Below, piece by piece: positions 50,399-57,830 of a stretch of DNA of 64,000 bases. Where the stretch lies: assembly GCA_051252415.1 (NCBI GenBank), contig JBPOGA010000019.1:7486-71485 (forward strand), written 5' to 3'. Below the pieces are notes generated by a model. That model was not told the DNA's origin. It ran no database searches and was given only the letters and a program-made list of their open reading frames with translations. Position 1 is the stretch's first letter. Every line of letters begins with the position of its first letter. The position numbers were made by a program, and so were the translations under genes. This stretch comes from JBPOFY01 sp051252415. Lineage in GTDB: Bacteria > Verrucomicrobiota > Verrucomicrobiia > Opitutales > Coraliomargaritaceae.

Positions 50399-50799
50399 TT
50401 AGGGCGTCAAACTGTGGATTTCCTGCATTTTGAGCTGAAATTGCGGCATTAACTCGACGCCAAACTTCTTTCCAATCCATACTGTGAAAATAAAGCAGAC
50501 GAAGGTTATTAAGATCCCGGGGCACAAGACTAGTCAGGAGTTGCAGCCACGACGAAGGAGTAGCAGCAGGACCGCAAATATCGGCAAGGTGGGCAACACA
50601 TACCAGAGTGTATAATGGGCATGGTTTGCGATCTTCTCGGGACCTTGTTTCTCGATGAATAACCAGATCATTACTATCATGGTGACCAAAGGCAATGATG
50701 CGATTAAAGCGCCGATTTTGTCGGTGCGTTTGGCAATTTTTGAAACTAGGACGATGACGAATGAAGTGACGAGGGATTTGGCGATATGAATAGTGCCAT
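50399..50799 (-). pseudogene. Decayed DUF3147-type membrane protein gene
   Basis: Minus-strand translation gives AKSLVTSFVIVLVSKIAKRT, IGALIASLPLVTMIVMIWLF, YVLPTLPIFAVLLLLLRRG and, after an in-frame TGA (50534-50536), LVLCPGILITFVCFIFTVW. This is the four-helix pattern I associate with DUF3147. The TGA falls where related proteins carry Trp after RRG-x-x, so it may be a TGG to TGA nonsense change. The frame also has no in-frame start: the ATG at 50799 is offset by one base from it, as if one G were lost after ATG. Two lesions make it a pseudogene, unless sequencing errors are involved. It lies 7 bp past the apbE stop. Confidence 0.7.
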
Positions 50800-50806
50800 G
50801 TGTGTG

Positions 50807-51757
50807 TTAAGCCTGTTTGAGGATTCTAAGTCTTGGGTGTTGTCGCTCAAGTTCTTCTATTTTGTCTGTATTAACAAACGACAAGCCCGTTGATAAGGCA
50901 TCAGCCTCTACCGCCGTAGGTGCCGTAACGCTAAGACTCTTCCATCGGGTCGCGGGTTGACCCGTTTTGGGGTGAATCAAATGATGAAACTTGCCGTCGT
51001 TTGAAAAAGGACTGCCATAGCCGCCGCTTGTCGCGAGGGCTTGATTGTCGAGCTCTACGCAGTCTGCAATTCTAGTTGGATTCTCTGGGTATTTGATGCC
51101 GAGCGTCCACGCACGTCCTTCAGGGTGTGCACCGATGGCACGTGTTTCACCGAGCTCAATTAAAACATGCTCATAGCCTGCGCGTTTCAACAGCTCGCTG
51201 ATACGATCGGTGATAAAGCCTTGGGCAATACCGTTTAAGGTGAGCTGCATCTCAGGTTGCTCAAAACGTATCTCGTTCGAATTGAATTGGACGTGTTGCC
51301 AACCAGTCGTATCAAGAATTCCTGGAATGGATTTCGGACCTTCGGTGGCATTTGGGTGCGTTTCGAAGTGAACCTGGTAGGCTTTCCATAGCGGTTGAAT
51401 TGTGGGGTCAAACAAGCCTCCTGTCAGCGTATAGGCGCTGTCCACAGCTTTGAGTAGAGTTTGCCATTCTTTGGATGGCTGCTGTAGCACGCCCTTACGA
51501 TTTAAAATCGAAAGTTCAGACTGGTCATCATAGAGACTGAATAGCTTTTCGAGTCGTCGCACTTCCGCGAAGCATTGTTTGAGGACCGAATTCGCTTGTG
51601 CGGAATCGCTATTAAACAAAGTGATGCTGCCTTCCGCGCCGAGTGTATAGCCATTCCATCGAGCGGCTTTTAGTTCGTTGCTTGCCAGGACGAGTTTTCC
51701 AAGCGGCAAGGTCGCTGCGCTTGTGGCGAGGATTTTTATGAAACGACGACGCTGCAT
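50807..51757 (-). CDS. apbE: FAD:protein FMN transferase
   Basis: The 316-residue enzyme attaches FMN covalently to Thr/Ser in partner proteins. A Tat-like or lipoprotein-free signal (QRRRFIKILATSAATLPLGK) exports it. The fold is marked by SLYDDQSELSILNRKG, LTLNGIAQGFITDRISELL, YEHVLIELGETRAIG and the metal-site HLIHPKTGQPA, with TAPTAVEADALSTGL near the end. It is the last intact gene of the porin/FMN-binding/PepSY operon and would flavinylate the FMN-binding protein at 52531. Confidence 0.94.
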   Translation of the reverse strand: MQRRRFIKILATSAATLPLGKLVLASNELKAARWNGYTLGAEGSITLFNSDSAQANSVLKQCFAEVRRLEKLFSLYDDQSELSILNRKGVLQQPSKEWQTLLKAVDSAYTLTGGLFDPTIQPLWKAYQVHFETHPNATEGPKSIPGILDTTGWQHVQFNSNEIRFEQPEMQLTLNGIAQGFITDRISELLKRAGYEHVLIELGETRAIGAHPEGRAWTLGIKYPENPTRIADCVELDNQALATSGGYGSPFSNDGKFHHLIHPKTGQPATRWKSLSVTAPTAVEADALSTGLSFVNTDKIEELERQHPRLRILKQA

Positions 51758-51763
51758 GGCTAA

Positions 51764-52534
51764 TTATTTGGCAATATTCTCAGCACGTTGACGGCGTGAT
51801 TTGCGTAACCATCCAGTGAGGCCAGATGTGACCAATAGGATAATTGCAATTGCGCTGAGATCCATGAGTGTGCGGCCGCCCCAACCAAACAGGCGTCCAG
51901 AATGTAAATCGAGTAATACACGGTAGAGTGTGACACCACCGCCTTGAAACTGATCCAGAATTGCTGTCGTGGTCACGGCATCGAGTTCGACTGCTTTCAA
52001 TGGATCGACATTATAACTCGCTTGGTAGCTATCAAACGCGAGCCAATCTTCATCTGGAGCAATTCGACCTTCGTCAGTGATGAGCACTGGTTTACCGTCT
52101 ATTGTGGTGCCGACTGCCGTCAGTTCGGCATAGGGGAGCTGCGTGGTATCTAGCTTCTCGATGAGCTCACCAGCACTGGTTAAATATAGCAACTCATCCT
52201 GCGTTGCGATGACAGAAATGGGGTCACCTTCGACGATACCCAATGGGATGTGTCCTGCGCTTAGTGGGCGGGCATTATAGAACAGCTGGCCATCAAGGTG
52301 GGCGATGGTATTCGACTTGTGGATACGGTAAGCTGTTATTTCGTTACCTGCCGCCATTCCATAGCGATCGAGGATGAATGAGTTGCGTATGGTGACTTGG
52401 TTGAGTCCGAGGCGCTCAGTGTGATTAAGCGCGAGACCCGTAATCGAAAGCACGACTAAAAAGATCGCGGAGGCGATGCCCATCCAGCGGTGCCAGGCAA
52501 GAATGGTGCGTTTACGTGGCATTTGAAGACTCAT
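51764..52534 (-). CDS. PepSY-associated transmembrane protein
   Basis: The 256-residue protein has the PepSY_TM layout: an N-terminal helix (LAWHRWMGIASAIFLVVLSITGLALNHTE-type, with the conserved HRWxG), a periplasmic domain, the motif RVLLDLHSGRLFG, and a C-terminal helix (LSAIAIILLVTSGLTGWL) with basic residues after it. Such proteins pass electrons or bind heme or flavin in membrane reductases. It overlaps the FMN-binding protein gene by 4 bp and precedes apbE by 6 bp. Confidence 0.88.
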   Translation of the reverse strand: MSLQMPRKRTILAWHRWMGIASAIFLVVLSITGLALNHTERLGLNQVTIRNSFILDRYGMAAGNEITAYRIHKSNTIAHLDGQLFYNARPLSAGHIPLGIVEGDPISVIATQDELLYLTSAGELIEKLDTTQLPYAELTAVGTTIDGKPVLITDEGRIAPDEDWLAFDSYQASYNVDPLKAVELDAVTTTAILDQFQGGGVTLYRVLLDLHSGRLFGWGGRTLMDLSAIAIILLVTSGLTGWLRKSRRQRAENIAK

Positions 52535-53061
52535 GGTCGGGTCACCTCCGCGTGTAAATAGAGTGCGAGCTTTGAGAGTCGCGTGAGGGCATTGACGGAG
52601 AGCGTGGCACCACTGATGCCGTCGATTTTTCGATTCAGTTTGTTGGATTCGTCACGCTCAAGCCCTTTGAATTGATCCGTAAAGAAAGGGTAGCGCACTT
52701 CCCATCCGTGACTTTCACGGTAGATGAGCACCTGCATTTGTAGCATTTTGCCGTCTTCTATAACGAAGCCTGTTGTGATCGGTTTAACTTTGCCGATTTC
52801 TTCAAGAATCCATGCCGTGCGCTTGTCTTGCTGCCAATAGCGGATGCGTAATCCTGAGTAGTCTCGACCAAAGACTTTTTTGATTTTGGCTTTAGTGTCC
52901 TTATTAAGCCAGAGCACTTTTTGTTCGGGTTCAGTATCAAAGCTTTGCTCGATAAACAAGTTTGGCTCCAGATAAATGTCTTCTTTTGCAGATAGCAAAA
53001 AACTCGGAAGCAGTAAAAGGCATCCGAGTAATGTGAGAAGTTTTGCGGTAGGTAGATTCAT
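52531..53061 (-). CDS. FMN-binding domain protein, target of ApbE
   Basis: The 176-residue exported protein has a signal peptide (LLTLLGCLLLLPSFLLSA) and an FMN-binding domain. The domain ends with DGISGATLSVNALTRL, in which the SGAT Thr is the residue ApbE esterifies with FMN. The middle contains WILEEIGKVKPITTGFVIEDGK, typical of the family. With the PepSY membrane protein and ApbE in the same operon it should be a covalently flavinylated redox protein of the periplasm or outer face. Confidence 0.9.
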   Translation of the reverse strand: MNLPTAKLLTLLGCLLLLPSFLLSAKEDIYLEPNLFIEQSFDTEPEQKVLWLNKDTKAKIKKVFGRDYSGLRIRYWQQDKRTAWILEEIGKVKPITTGFVIEDGKMLQMQVLIYRESHGWEVRYPFFTDQFKGLERDESNKLNRKIDGISGATLSVNALTRLSKLALYLHAEVTRP

Positions 53062-53134
53062 CCCTAAGTGTAGGGCTTAGACTGCGTGCAATTGTGCAGT
53101 GAGCAAGCCCAAGCCCTACAACGATGGACAAAAA

Positions 53135-54430
53135 TTAGAATTGATAACCGACGCCTAGATTAAAGACACTGTCGCCTTTACTGCTATATTGGTCGGATTC
53201 GGAAATATCTTGGATGTCAGCTTTGAAGACTACGTTTGGAGTCGGCCACCAGTTGATACCGAGCTCGTAGATCTCGTTGTCACTAAGTGCTGAGCCAGTG
53301 TAATATTCGTAATTGCTGTAGCGGAAGTATACACCGAGGTCGCCATAGCGCTCACTGAGCTCCCAACGGTAGGATGGCTCAAAGTAGTAACCGTATTGGC
53401 TTTCTGCATCCGAATCGAGTGTTCCATCGAGATCCCAACGCGCATACAAGGCGCGGATGCGGAAACCTTCATAGGTGTAATCAACGTGCGCTTCTGAGAG
53501 AAGGCCGGAGATGTCGGCACTGGCAGATTGAGCCATATCGTCTTGATAGAAAACGGAGGCAGCCACTTCGAGGCCAGCCACACCAGTGTATTTTACGCGA
53601 CCGACAAATGCGGCTTCGTTGTTGACTGCTTGAGCTACTTTCTGACGAGCGCCACGGATGACTCCAGTTTCACTAATATCGAGACCAGAGGTGATACCAC
53701 CGTCGAGGGAGATACCATTGCCGAAGCGATAGTTACCCTTAAGACCAGCTTCCCACCAAGTGGATGGGATGATACGTGATTCAACGTTGTTACGTTCAAT
53801 TCCATAGAAAGTATTGGGCTCGTGGGTTTCGTTTAAGATGCCTACTGGCATTAGGAAGATACCTGCATCGCTGCTGAAGCTTTCAGACCAATCCATACGG
53901 ATGAAAGCCTGCTCGAGTTCAACTTCCCCAGGCTTGTCGTCACCAGCAAGCGAGTGTTCCAGCTCGAATTCAGTGAAGAGGGTGATCCAATCGTTGTATT
54001 CGTGGTTAAAGAAGAGCACGAAGCGGTGAAAATCGATTTGGTTGTCCGCATTTTCGTAGAAGTTAGCGTGCAGCTCACCGTAGCCACCAACCGATGTCTT
54101 TTCCCACCAACCAGAGCTGAATGCACTACCGCTTTCCTCAACCGCAAGGGTAGTGGCCTCGAGTTGTGCTTGAGTGTTAGTGAGTGCCTTATTAGTTTGG
54201 CTCGCTTCTGCCTTCGCGCTAGATGCCAGTGCTTGCGCGCTCGTCGCCGCTTGCTGGTTGGTTTTCACCATCGAAGTCAGCGTATCGATCTGTTTCTGCT
54301 GCGCTTGGATAATGCGCCACATCTCTTCAGCCGAAGGCATGGTTGCTGGCGTTTGTTGCGCTGGCAAAATGGATACAAATCCGGCCCCGCTTAGAACGAG
54401 GACGGTGAGGAGCTTTTTAGGCAGTTTCAT
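53135..54430 (-). CDS. Outer-membrane porin, LbtU siderophore-porin type
   Basis: The 431-residue beta-barrel protein has a signal peptide (cleavage after LPAQ or nearby), an N-terminal coiled coil (EEMWRIIQAQQKQIDTLTSM), and a barrel with GGYGELHANFYENADNQIDF, EFELEHSLAG and LMPVGILNETHEPNTFYGIE. It ends in GVGYQF with the terminal Phe expected for outer-membrane barrels. These segments match my recollection of the LbtU family, TonB-independent siderophore importers. Two Fur-box-like sites lie upstream. Three redox genes follow on the same strand. Confidence 0.82.
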   Translation of the reverse strand: MKLPKKLLTVLVLSGAGFVSILPAQQTPATMPSAEEMWRIIQAQQKQIDTLTSMVKTNQQAATSAQALASSAKAEASQTNKALTNTQAQLEATTLAVEESGSAFSSGWWEKTSVGGYGELHANFYENADNQIDFHRFVLFFNHEYNDWITLFTEFELEHSLAGDDKPGEVELEQAFIRMDWSESFSSDAGIFLMPVGILNETHEPNTFYGIERNNVESRIIPSTWWEAGLKGNYRFGNGISLDGGITSGLDISETGVIRGARQKVAQAVNNEAAFVGRVKYTGVAGLEVAASVFYQDDMAQSASADISGLLSEAHVDYTYEGFRIRALYARWDLDGTLDSDAESQYGYYFEPSYRWELSERYGDLGVYFRYSNYEYYTGSALSDNEIYELGINWWPTPNVVFKADIQDISESDQYSSKGDSVFNLGVGYQF

Positions 54431-54456
54431 AAGTTTTGTTGTCTAATCGAATTAAA

Positions 54457-54475
54457 GAGAATGAGTCTCATTAAC
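54457..54475 (-). promoter_or_regulatory. Fur-box-like operator, proximal
   Basis: On the minus strand GTTAATGAGACTCATTCTC matches the Fur consensus GATAATGATAATCATTATC at 15 of 19 positions by hand count. It contains a perfect 13-bp palindrome (AATGAGACTCATT). It lies 27 bp upstream of the porin ATG and 12 bp downstream of a TTGACA (54493-54488), so it overlaps the expected -10 region. Confidence 0.75.
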
Positions 54476-54502
54476 ATAGATACTTACTGTCAACTTCTTT
54501 TT

Positions 54503-54521
54503 GATACTGAATCTCATTTTC
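54503..54521 (-). promoter_or_regulatory. Fur-box-like operator, distal
   Basis: On the minus strand GAAAATGAGATTCAGTATC also matches the Fur consensus at 15 of 19 positions. It lies upstream of the TTGACA -35-like sequence. The pair brackets the promoter, a common arrangement for strong iron repression. Confidence 0.7.
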
Positions 54522-54572
54522 ATTTAAATGAGACAATTGTCGCAATAATTGCAACGGGTGTGGAACTATAGT

Positions 54573-54759
54573 AATACCACTTTTAGAAAGGTTTGACCTT
54601 ATTAAGTTACCGTTTTGGGAATGCAGGCGCGTCTCGCGCCGCAATTATATTCTGAACGTTTTGATCCATCGTGCGGTCCGAGATCCGTCTTCGTTTTCTA
54701 AGCTACGCCGAGACGCTGCGGACCAGCGCTACCTCGCCAAACTTTATTCAAAGTTGTAA
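54573..54759. repeat. TACCA-ended MITE-like element, copy 2 (uninterrupted)
   Basis: This 187-bp stretch is the inverse of the body of 16572-17085 without the later insertions. It runs from TAATACCACTTTTAGAAAGG through GGCGCGTCTCGCGCC and the CATCGTGCGGTCCGAG segment to TTTATTCAAAGTTGTAA. Further fragments follow up to 55019, for example a GTCGGGCTCCGTCCCGAC half-repeat near 54788 and a short TCGAAAGGCTTGTTCGACA. The stretch 54522-55143 holds no gene that I can support. Confidence 0.75.
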
Positions 54760-55019
54760 AAGTCTGTATACATTACTAATCTGTGAGCGTCGGGCTCCGT
54801 CCCGACTTACGTGTAGAAAGTGACTTCCGACTTACTGAGCCAATCAATTGCAGATGTATAACCACTCTTCCCCTTCGGTCTCTAGAGAAAACTATGCGCA
54901 CAGAGCCAATCAGGCGTATTTCCAAGAGCTATCTATAGCTCTAAGTTTAGTCTGAGCACAGTCGAAAGGCTTGTTCGACAGAGGTGGTTTACAAAATCAA
55001 TTTCTCGCTCAAAAAAATG

Positions 55020-55106
55020 GAGGGACGCGTTTTACGCGTCCGCTGTGGTTGTAAGGCACTTTTCAGTGACGACGATGACGCGGCGGACGCGTGAAACGCA
55101 TCCCTC
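55020..55106. repeat. Palindromic element with 24-bp arms
   Basis: The left arm (55020-55043, starting GAGGGACGCGTTTTACGCG) and the right arm (55083-55106) are inverted copies that agree at 22 of 24 positions. Each arm contains an ACGCGT core. On the minus strand the element is followed by a run of seven T residues, so it may also terminate the tRNA-Arg transcript, which ends at 55144. Confidence 0.8.
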
Positions 55107-55143
55107 AAAATTCTTTCGTATGTTACTCCGTTCTAGCGAAGAA

Positions 55144-55218
55144 TGGTGCTCCCGTTGAGATTCGAACTCAAATTTGCGGCTTCGGAGACCACTGCTCTAT
55201 CCATTGAACTACGGGAGC
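55144..55218 (-). tRNA. tRNA-Arg (anticodon CCG)
   Basis: A complete 75-nt cloverleaf is present. The acceptor stem GCTCCCG/CGGGAGC is fully paired, the D arm has AGTTCAATGGATAGAGC, the anticodon arm GTGGT/GCCGC holds the loop CTCCGAA (anticodon CCG), and the T arm has TGAGTTCGAATCTCA; CCA is encoded. It reads the arginine codon CGG. Confidence 0.96.
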
Positions 55219-55297
55219 AATTCAAAGACTGGTAGAGTTATCACTGCGACCTTAGGGTCAACGCGAAAAATGTGAATACATGAGTATCTAATTAAAC

Positions 55298-56056
55298 TTA
55301 CTTCGGCGGAGTAACTGGTTCTACTTCTTCAGCGGTCATCAAAATCGCAAAGACTATACCAGCTACCGCGGAGTAGGTCGGGGCGATGAACCAGCCGACG
55401 AACGGTATCAGTAGAAGTAGCGAGCCAAGGATCGCGAAGGCTAGCATCGGATAGAAGTAATGCCGCATCATTCGCAGAGATTCTCGGGCACTGTAGCCCT
55501 TGCGTTCTAGATAAGGATCCACGTAGCCCACCGCGCCGAGAAACAATTGCGTGGGCACTAAAAATAGCAACATAAGTGGCCCACCGATGAGAGGTATGAG
55601 TCCGAGCAGTAAACCAATAATGATTGTGCTGAAGGAGGCAGCCACTGCGTAGGCCGTAATGACTAATGGACGAACCAGCGATTCGAGAAGCGGGCGGTTG
55701 CTTTCCTGCGCTGCTCCATTGACTAGGATTTCCGCCTGCACGGATAGGCGATCGAGGAATGGACCATAGCAAACCATGACTAAATTTCGATACAGAACAT
55801 AACCCGTGCCAATCGCTCCAGTGAGTAGCGCAGCCATCACCACATAGCGAATCCAAGTCACCTCTTCGCCACCTGTGAACGAACCCTCAATTAGCGCCGC
55901 GAGAAAATAGCTCAGCGAAATCATAATCACTCCCAAGGCTGGCAGTAACAGTGCCGTCAAAACTATTGGCACCAAAAGGTATTTCCAGTGCCCATGCTCC
56001 CAAATGATCTCATGCGCTTTCCCGAAGGCGAATTTTGTATCTTTAATAGCATTCAT
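55298..56056 (-). CDS. EI24/CysZ-like membrane protein
   Basis: The 252-residue integral membrane protein has about four to five hydrophobic segments (VPIVLTALLLPALGVIMISL, YVVMAALLTGAIGTGYVLY, ITAYAVAASFSTIIIGLLLG, and two near the C-terminus). The family region ALGLIPLIGGP-like (GLLLGLIPLIGGPLMLLFL) followed by RESLRMMRHY and LLIPFVGWFIAPTYSAVAG fits EI24/DUF540, which includes the sulfate transporter CysZ. Substrate is unknown. The nearest same-strand genes are tRNA-Arg downstream and the hydrolase upstream. Confidence 0.85.
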   Translation of the reverse strand: MNAIKDTKFAFGKAHEIIWEHGHWKYLLVPIVLTALLLPALGVIMISLSYFLAALIEGSFTGGEEVTWIRYVVMAALLTGAIGTGYVLYRNLVMVCYGPFLDRLSVQAEILVNGAAQESNRPLLESLVRPLVITAYAVAASFSTIIIGLLLGLIPLIGGPLMLLFLVPTQLFLGAVGYVDPYLERKGYSARESLRMMRHYFYPMLAFAILGSLLLLIPFVGWFIAPTYSAVAGIVFAILMTAEEVEPVTPPK

Positions 56057-56137
56057 CTGAATCTTGTAATCTCGTTACGAAGACACGAAGCAATTTCATT
56101 AGCCATTACGGATTAGCTATTACTCATTTGATTACTA

Positions 56138-57037
56138 TTACTCATTTCCTTCTAACTTCTCTTTGAAAAACGCGATGGTTCTATCCCAGGATAGCTTGGC
56201 CGCTGCTTCGTCGAATCGGGGGGTGGTGTCGTTGTGGAATCCGTGGTTTGCCTCAGGATAAAAATGCACGGTGTAGTCGACCTTGTTTGCGTCGAGTGCT
56301 TTTTGATAGTCGGGCCAGCCTGCGTTCACCCGCTGGTCTAATTCACCATAGTGGATGAGTAAGGAGCCTTTGATTTTTGCTACATCCGCAGCCGAAGGTT
56401 GGCGACCATAGTAGGGGACTGCGGCTTTGATGATGTCCGGTAAACTGACCGCGAGGGCATTCGAAACCGCTCCTCCAAAGCAGAACCCGACCACGCCGAC
56501 TTGACCATTACAGCTTGGGTGTTCGTGCAGGAAATGAGTCGCGGCAACAAAATCTTCAGCCATTTTTTCGCCATCAAGTTTACGCTGCATTGCTTTACCT
56601 TCTTCGTCGGTTCCCGGATAGCCACCGAGCGGTGTGAGGGCATCGGGTGCGAATGCGACGAATCCAGCCAATGCGACGCGGCGAGCCACATCTTCAATGT
56701 AGGGATTGAGGCCGCGATTTTCATGCACGACCAAGACGCCTGGGCGTTTTTCGGTGACACCTGCGGGGCGAGCGAAGAGGCCCTTCATTGTGCCATGTCC
56801 TTGCGGAGAGGGATATTCCACATATTCACTTTCGACACGTTCATCAGTCAACGGCACTTGCTGTGCATGCAGGTAATTCGGGCTGAGCATTTTTAACAAC
56901 GCGGCCGCAGTGATGCCACCAACCGCAAATTTGCCCGCTCGATTTAGAAAGCTACGACGATCAATTAAGCCATGTGCATAGTGATCATACAGATCCAGTA
57001 ATTCTTGTGGGAAGTCGGCAGCAGTTTTTCGTTTCAT
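56138..57037 (-). CDS. Dienelactone hydrolase family protein, exported
   Basis: The alpha/beta hydrolase has about 299 residues. A Tat-like signal follows a short helical N-terminus (DRRSFLNRAGKFAVGGITAAALLK). The catalytic triad is Cys in VVGFCFGGAVSN, Asp in HYGELDQRVNAG and His in ANHGFHNDTTPRF, the YghX/carboxymethylenebutenolidase pattern. I use the ATG at 57037 (MKRKTAADFPQELL); ATGs at 57055 and 57100 are longer options. The natural substrate is unknown; the family opens cyclic or unsaturated lactones. Confidence 0.85.
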   Translation of the reverse strand: MKRKTAADFPQELLDLYDHYAHGLIDRRSFLNRAGKFAVGGITAAALLKMLSPNYLHAQQVPLTDERVESEYVEYPSPQGHGTMKGLFARPAGVTEKRPGVLVVHENRGLNPYIEDVARRVALAGFVAFAPDALTPLGGYPGTDEEGKAMQRKLDGEKMAEDFVAATHFLHEHPSCNGQVGVVGFCFGGAVSNALAVSLPDIIKAAVPYYGRQPSAADVAKIKGSLLIHYGELDQRVNAGWPDYQKALDANKVDYTVHFYPEANHGFHNDTTPRFDEAAAKLSWDRTIAFFKEKLEGNE

Positions 57038-57100
57038 AAGTGAGGTATTGTTCATTGGAACTAATGCTACTTGCCGAAATCTGTCAAATGAAGTCATCAT

Positions 57101-57830
57101 CGATGATAACAGGGCTCGCGCGTGCTCAGTGCTTCTGACTAGTAGGTCAATTCCTGTCAGTTTTTTCGGCGACGGTGAGTAAGCTTGATCCTTATGATTG
57201 AGCCAGTGTTTAATTCACGCGGGCTGTCGCTATCGGCTTTGAAGTTAGAGCCATTCGCAGTTGTCCCGTTTTCACTCCTTAATTGGTCTGCAAATTCACG
57301 ATAATTACGTGATGTAAGTGGAGTATCCTACCGGTTTCTCGTATGCGGTTTTTCACTAGACGTCTCCGTCATTGTGAGATGAAGCTGTTGTGTGGTTGAT
57401 GAAATCAACGCGATTGCCTCTTTTTGAGTGTTAGTTAACAGGGAAACCAAGATAGTTGCATACTGTTCTTTACCGTATTGTAGCTACATTGAAGCACTTA
57501 GTCACGCTATGATGATTATGATATAGGTTATTTACCCCATATTAATGTAGGGCAAAGTCTGTTATTATGTAATATTAATTGGTTGAGATTATCTCACCGT
57601 TATCTGCCCAATAAATTAACCCCCTCCGATTTCACTTACTACAGTTGCTAAAAAACTGCTCTTGCTTGGTTGTGCACTTTTGTCGATTACACACTCTCGT
57701 GGCTGGTATAGCTAGAGATGCCAACTCTAGCTTAGTTTTAATATCAACTGAAGTATGTGTTTTAGATGGATATTAACGTAAGCCAGTCGATTTCAATTTA
57801 CCCAAACCCTACTCACGCAGCAACACACAT
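57101..57830. other. Long A/T-rich intergenic region, no gene seen
   Basis: About 730 bp separate the divergent hydrolase and lyase genes. Stop codons are frequent in all frames, and I find no tRNA, hairpin terminator or strong promoter pair. It probably carries the control region of the large lyase gene. The stretch from 57525 to 57620 is particularly A/T-rich. Confidence 0.6.

Noticed and set aside
57101..57830. Riboswitch or small RNA upstream of the lyase gene
   Set aside because: I found no conserved aptamer-like structure or terminator; the region is only A/T-rich.
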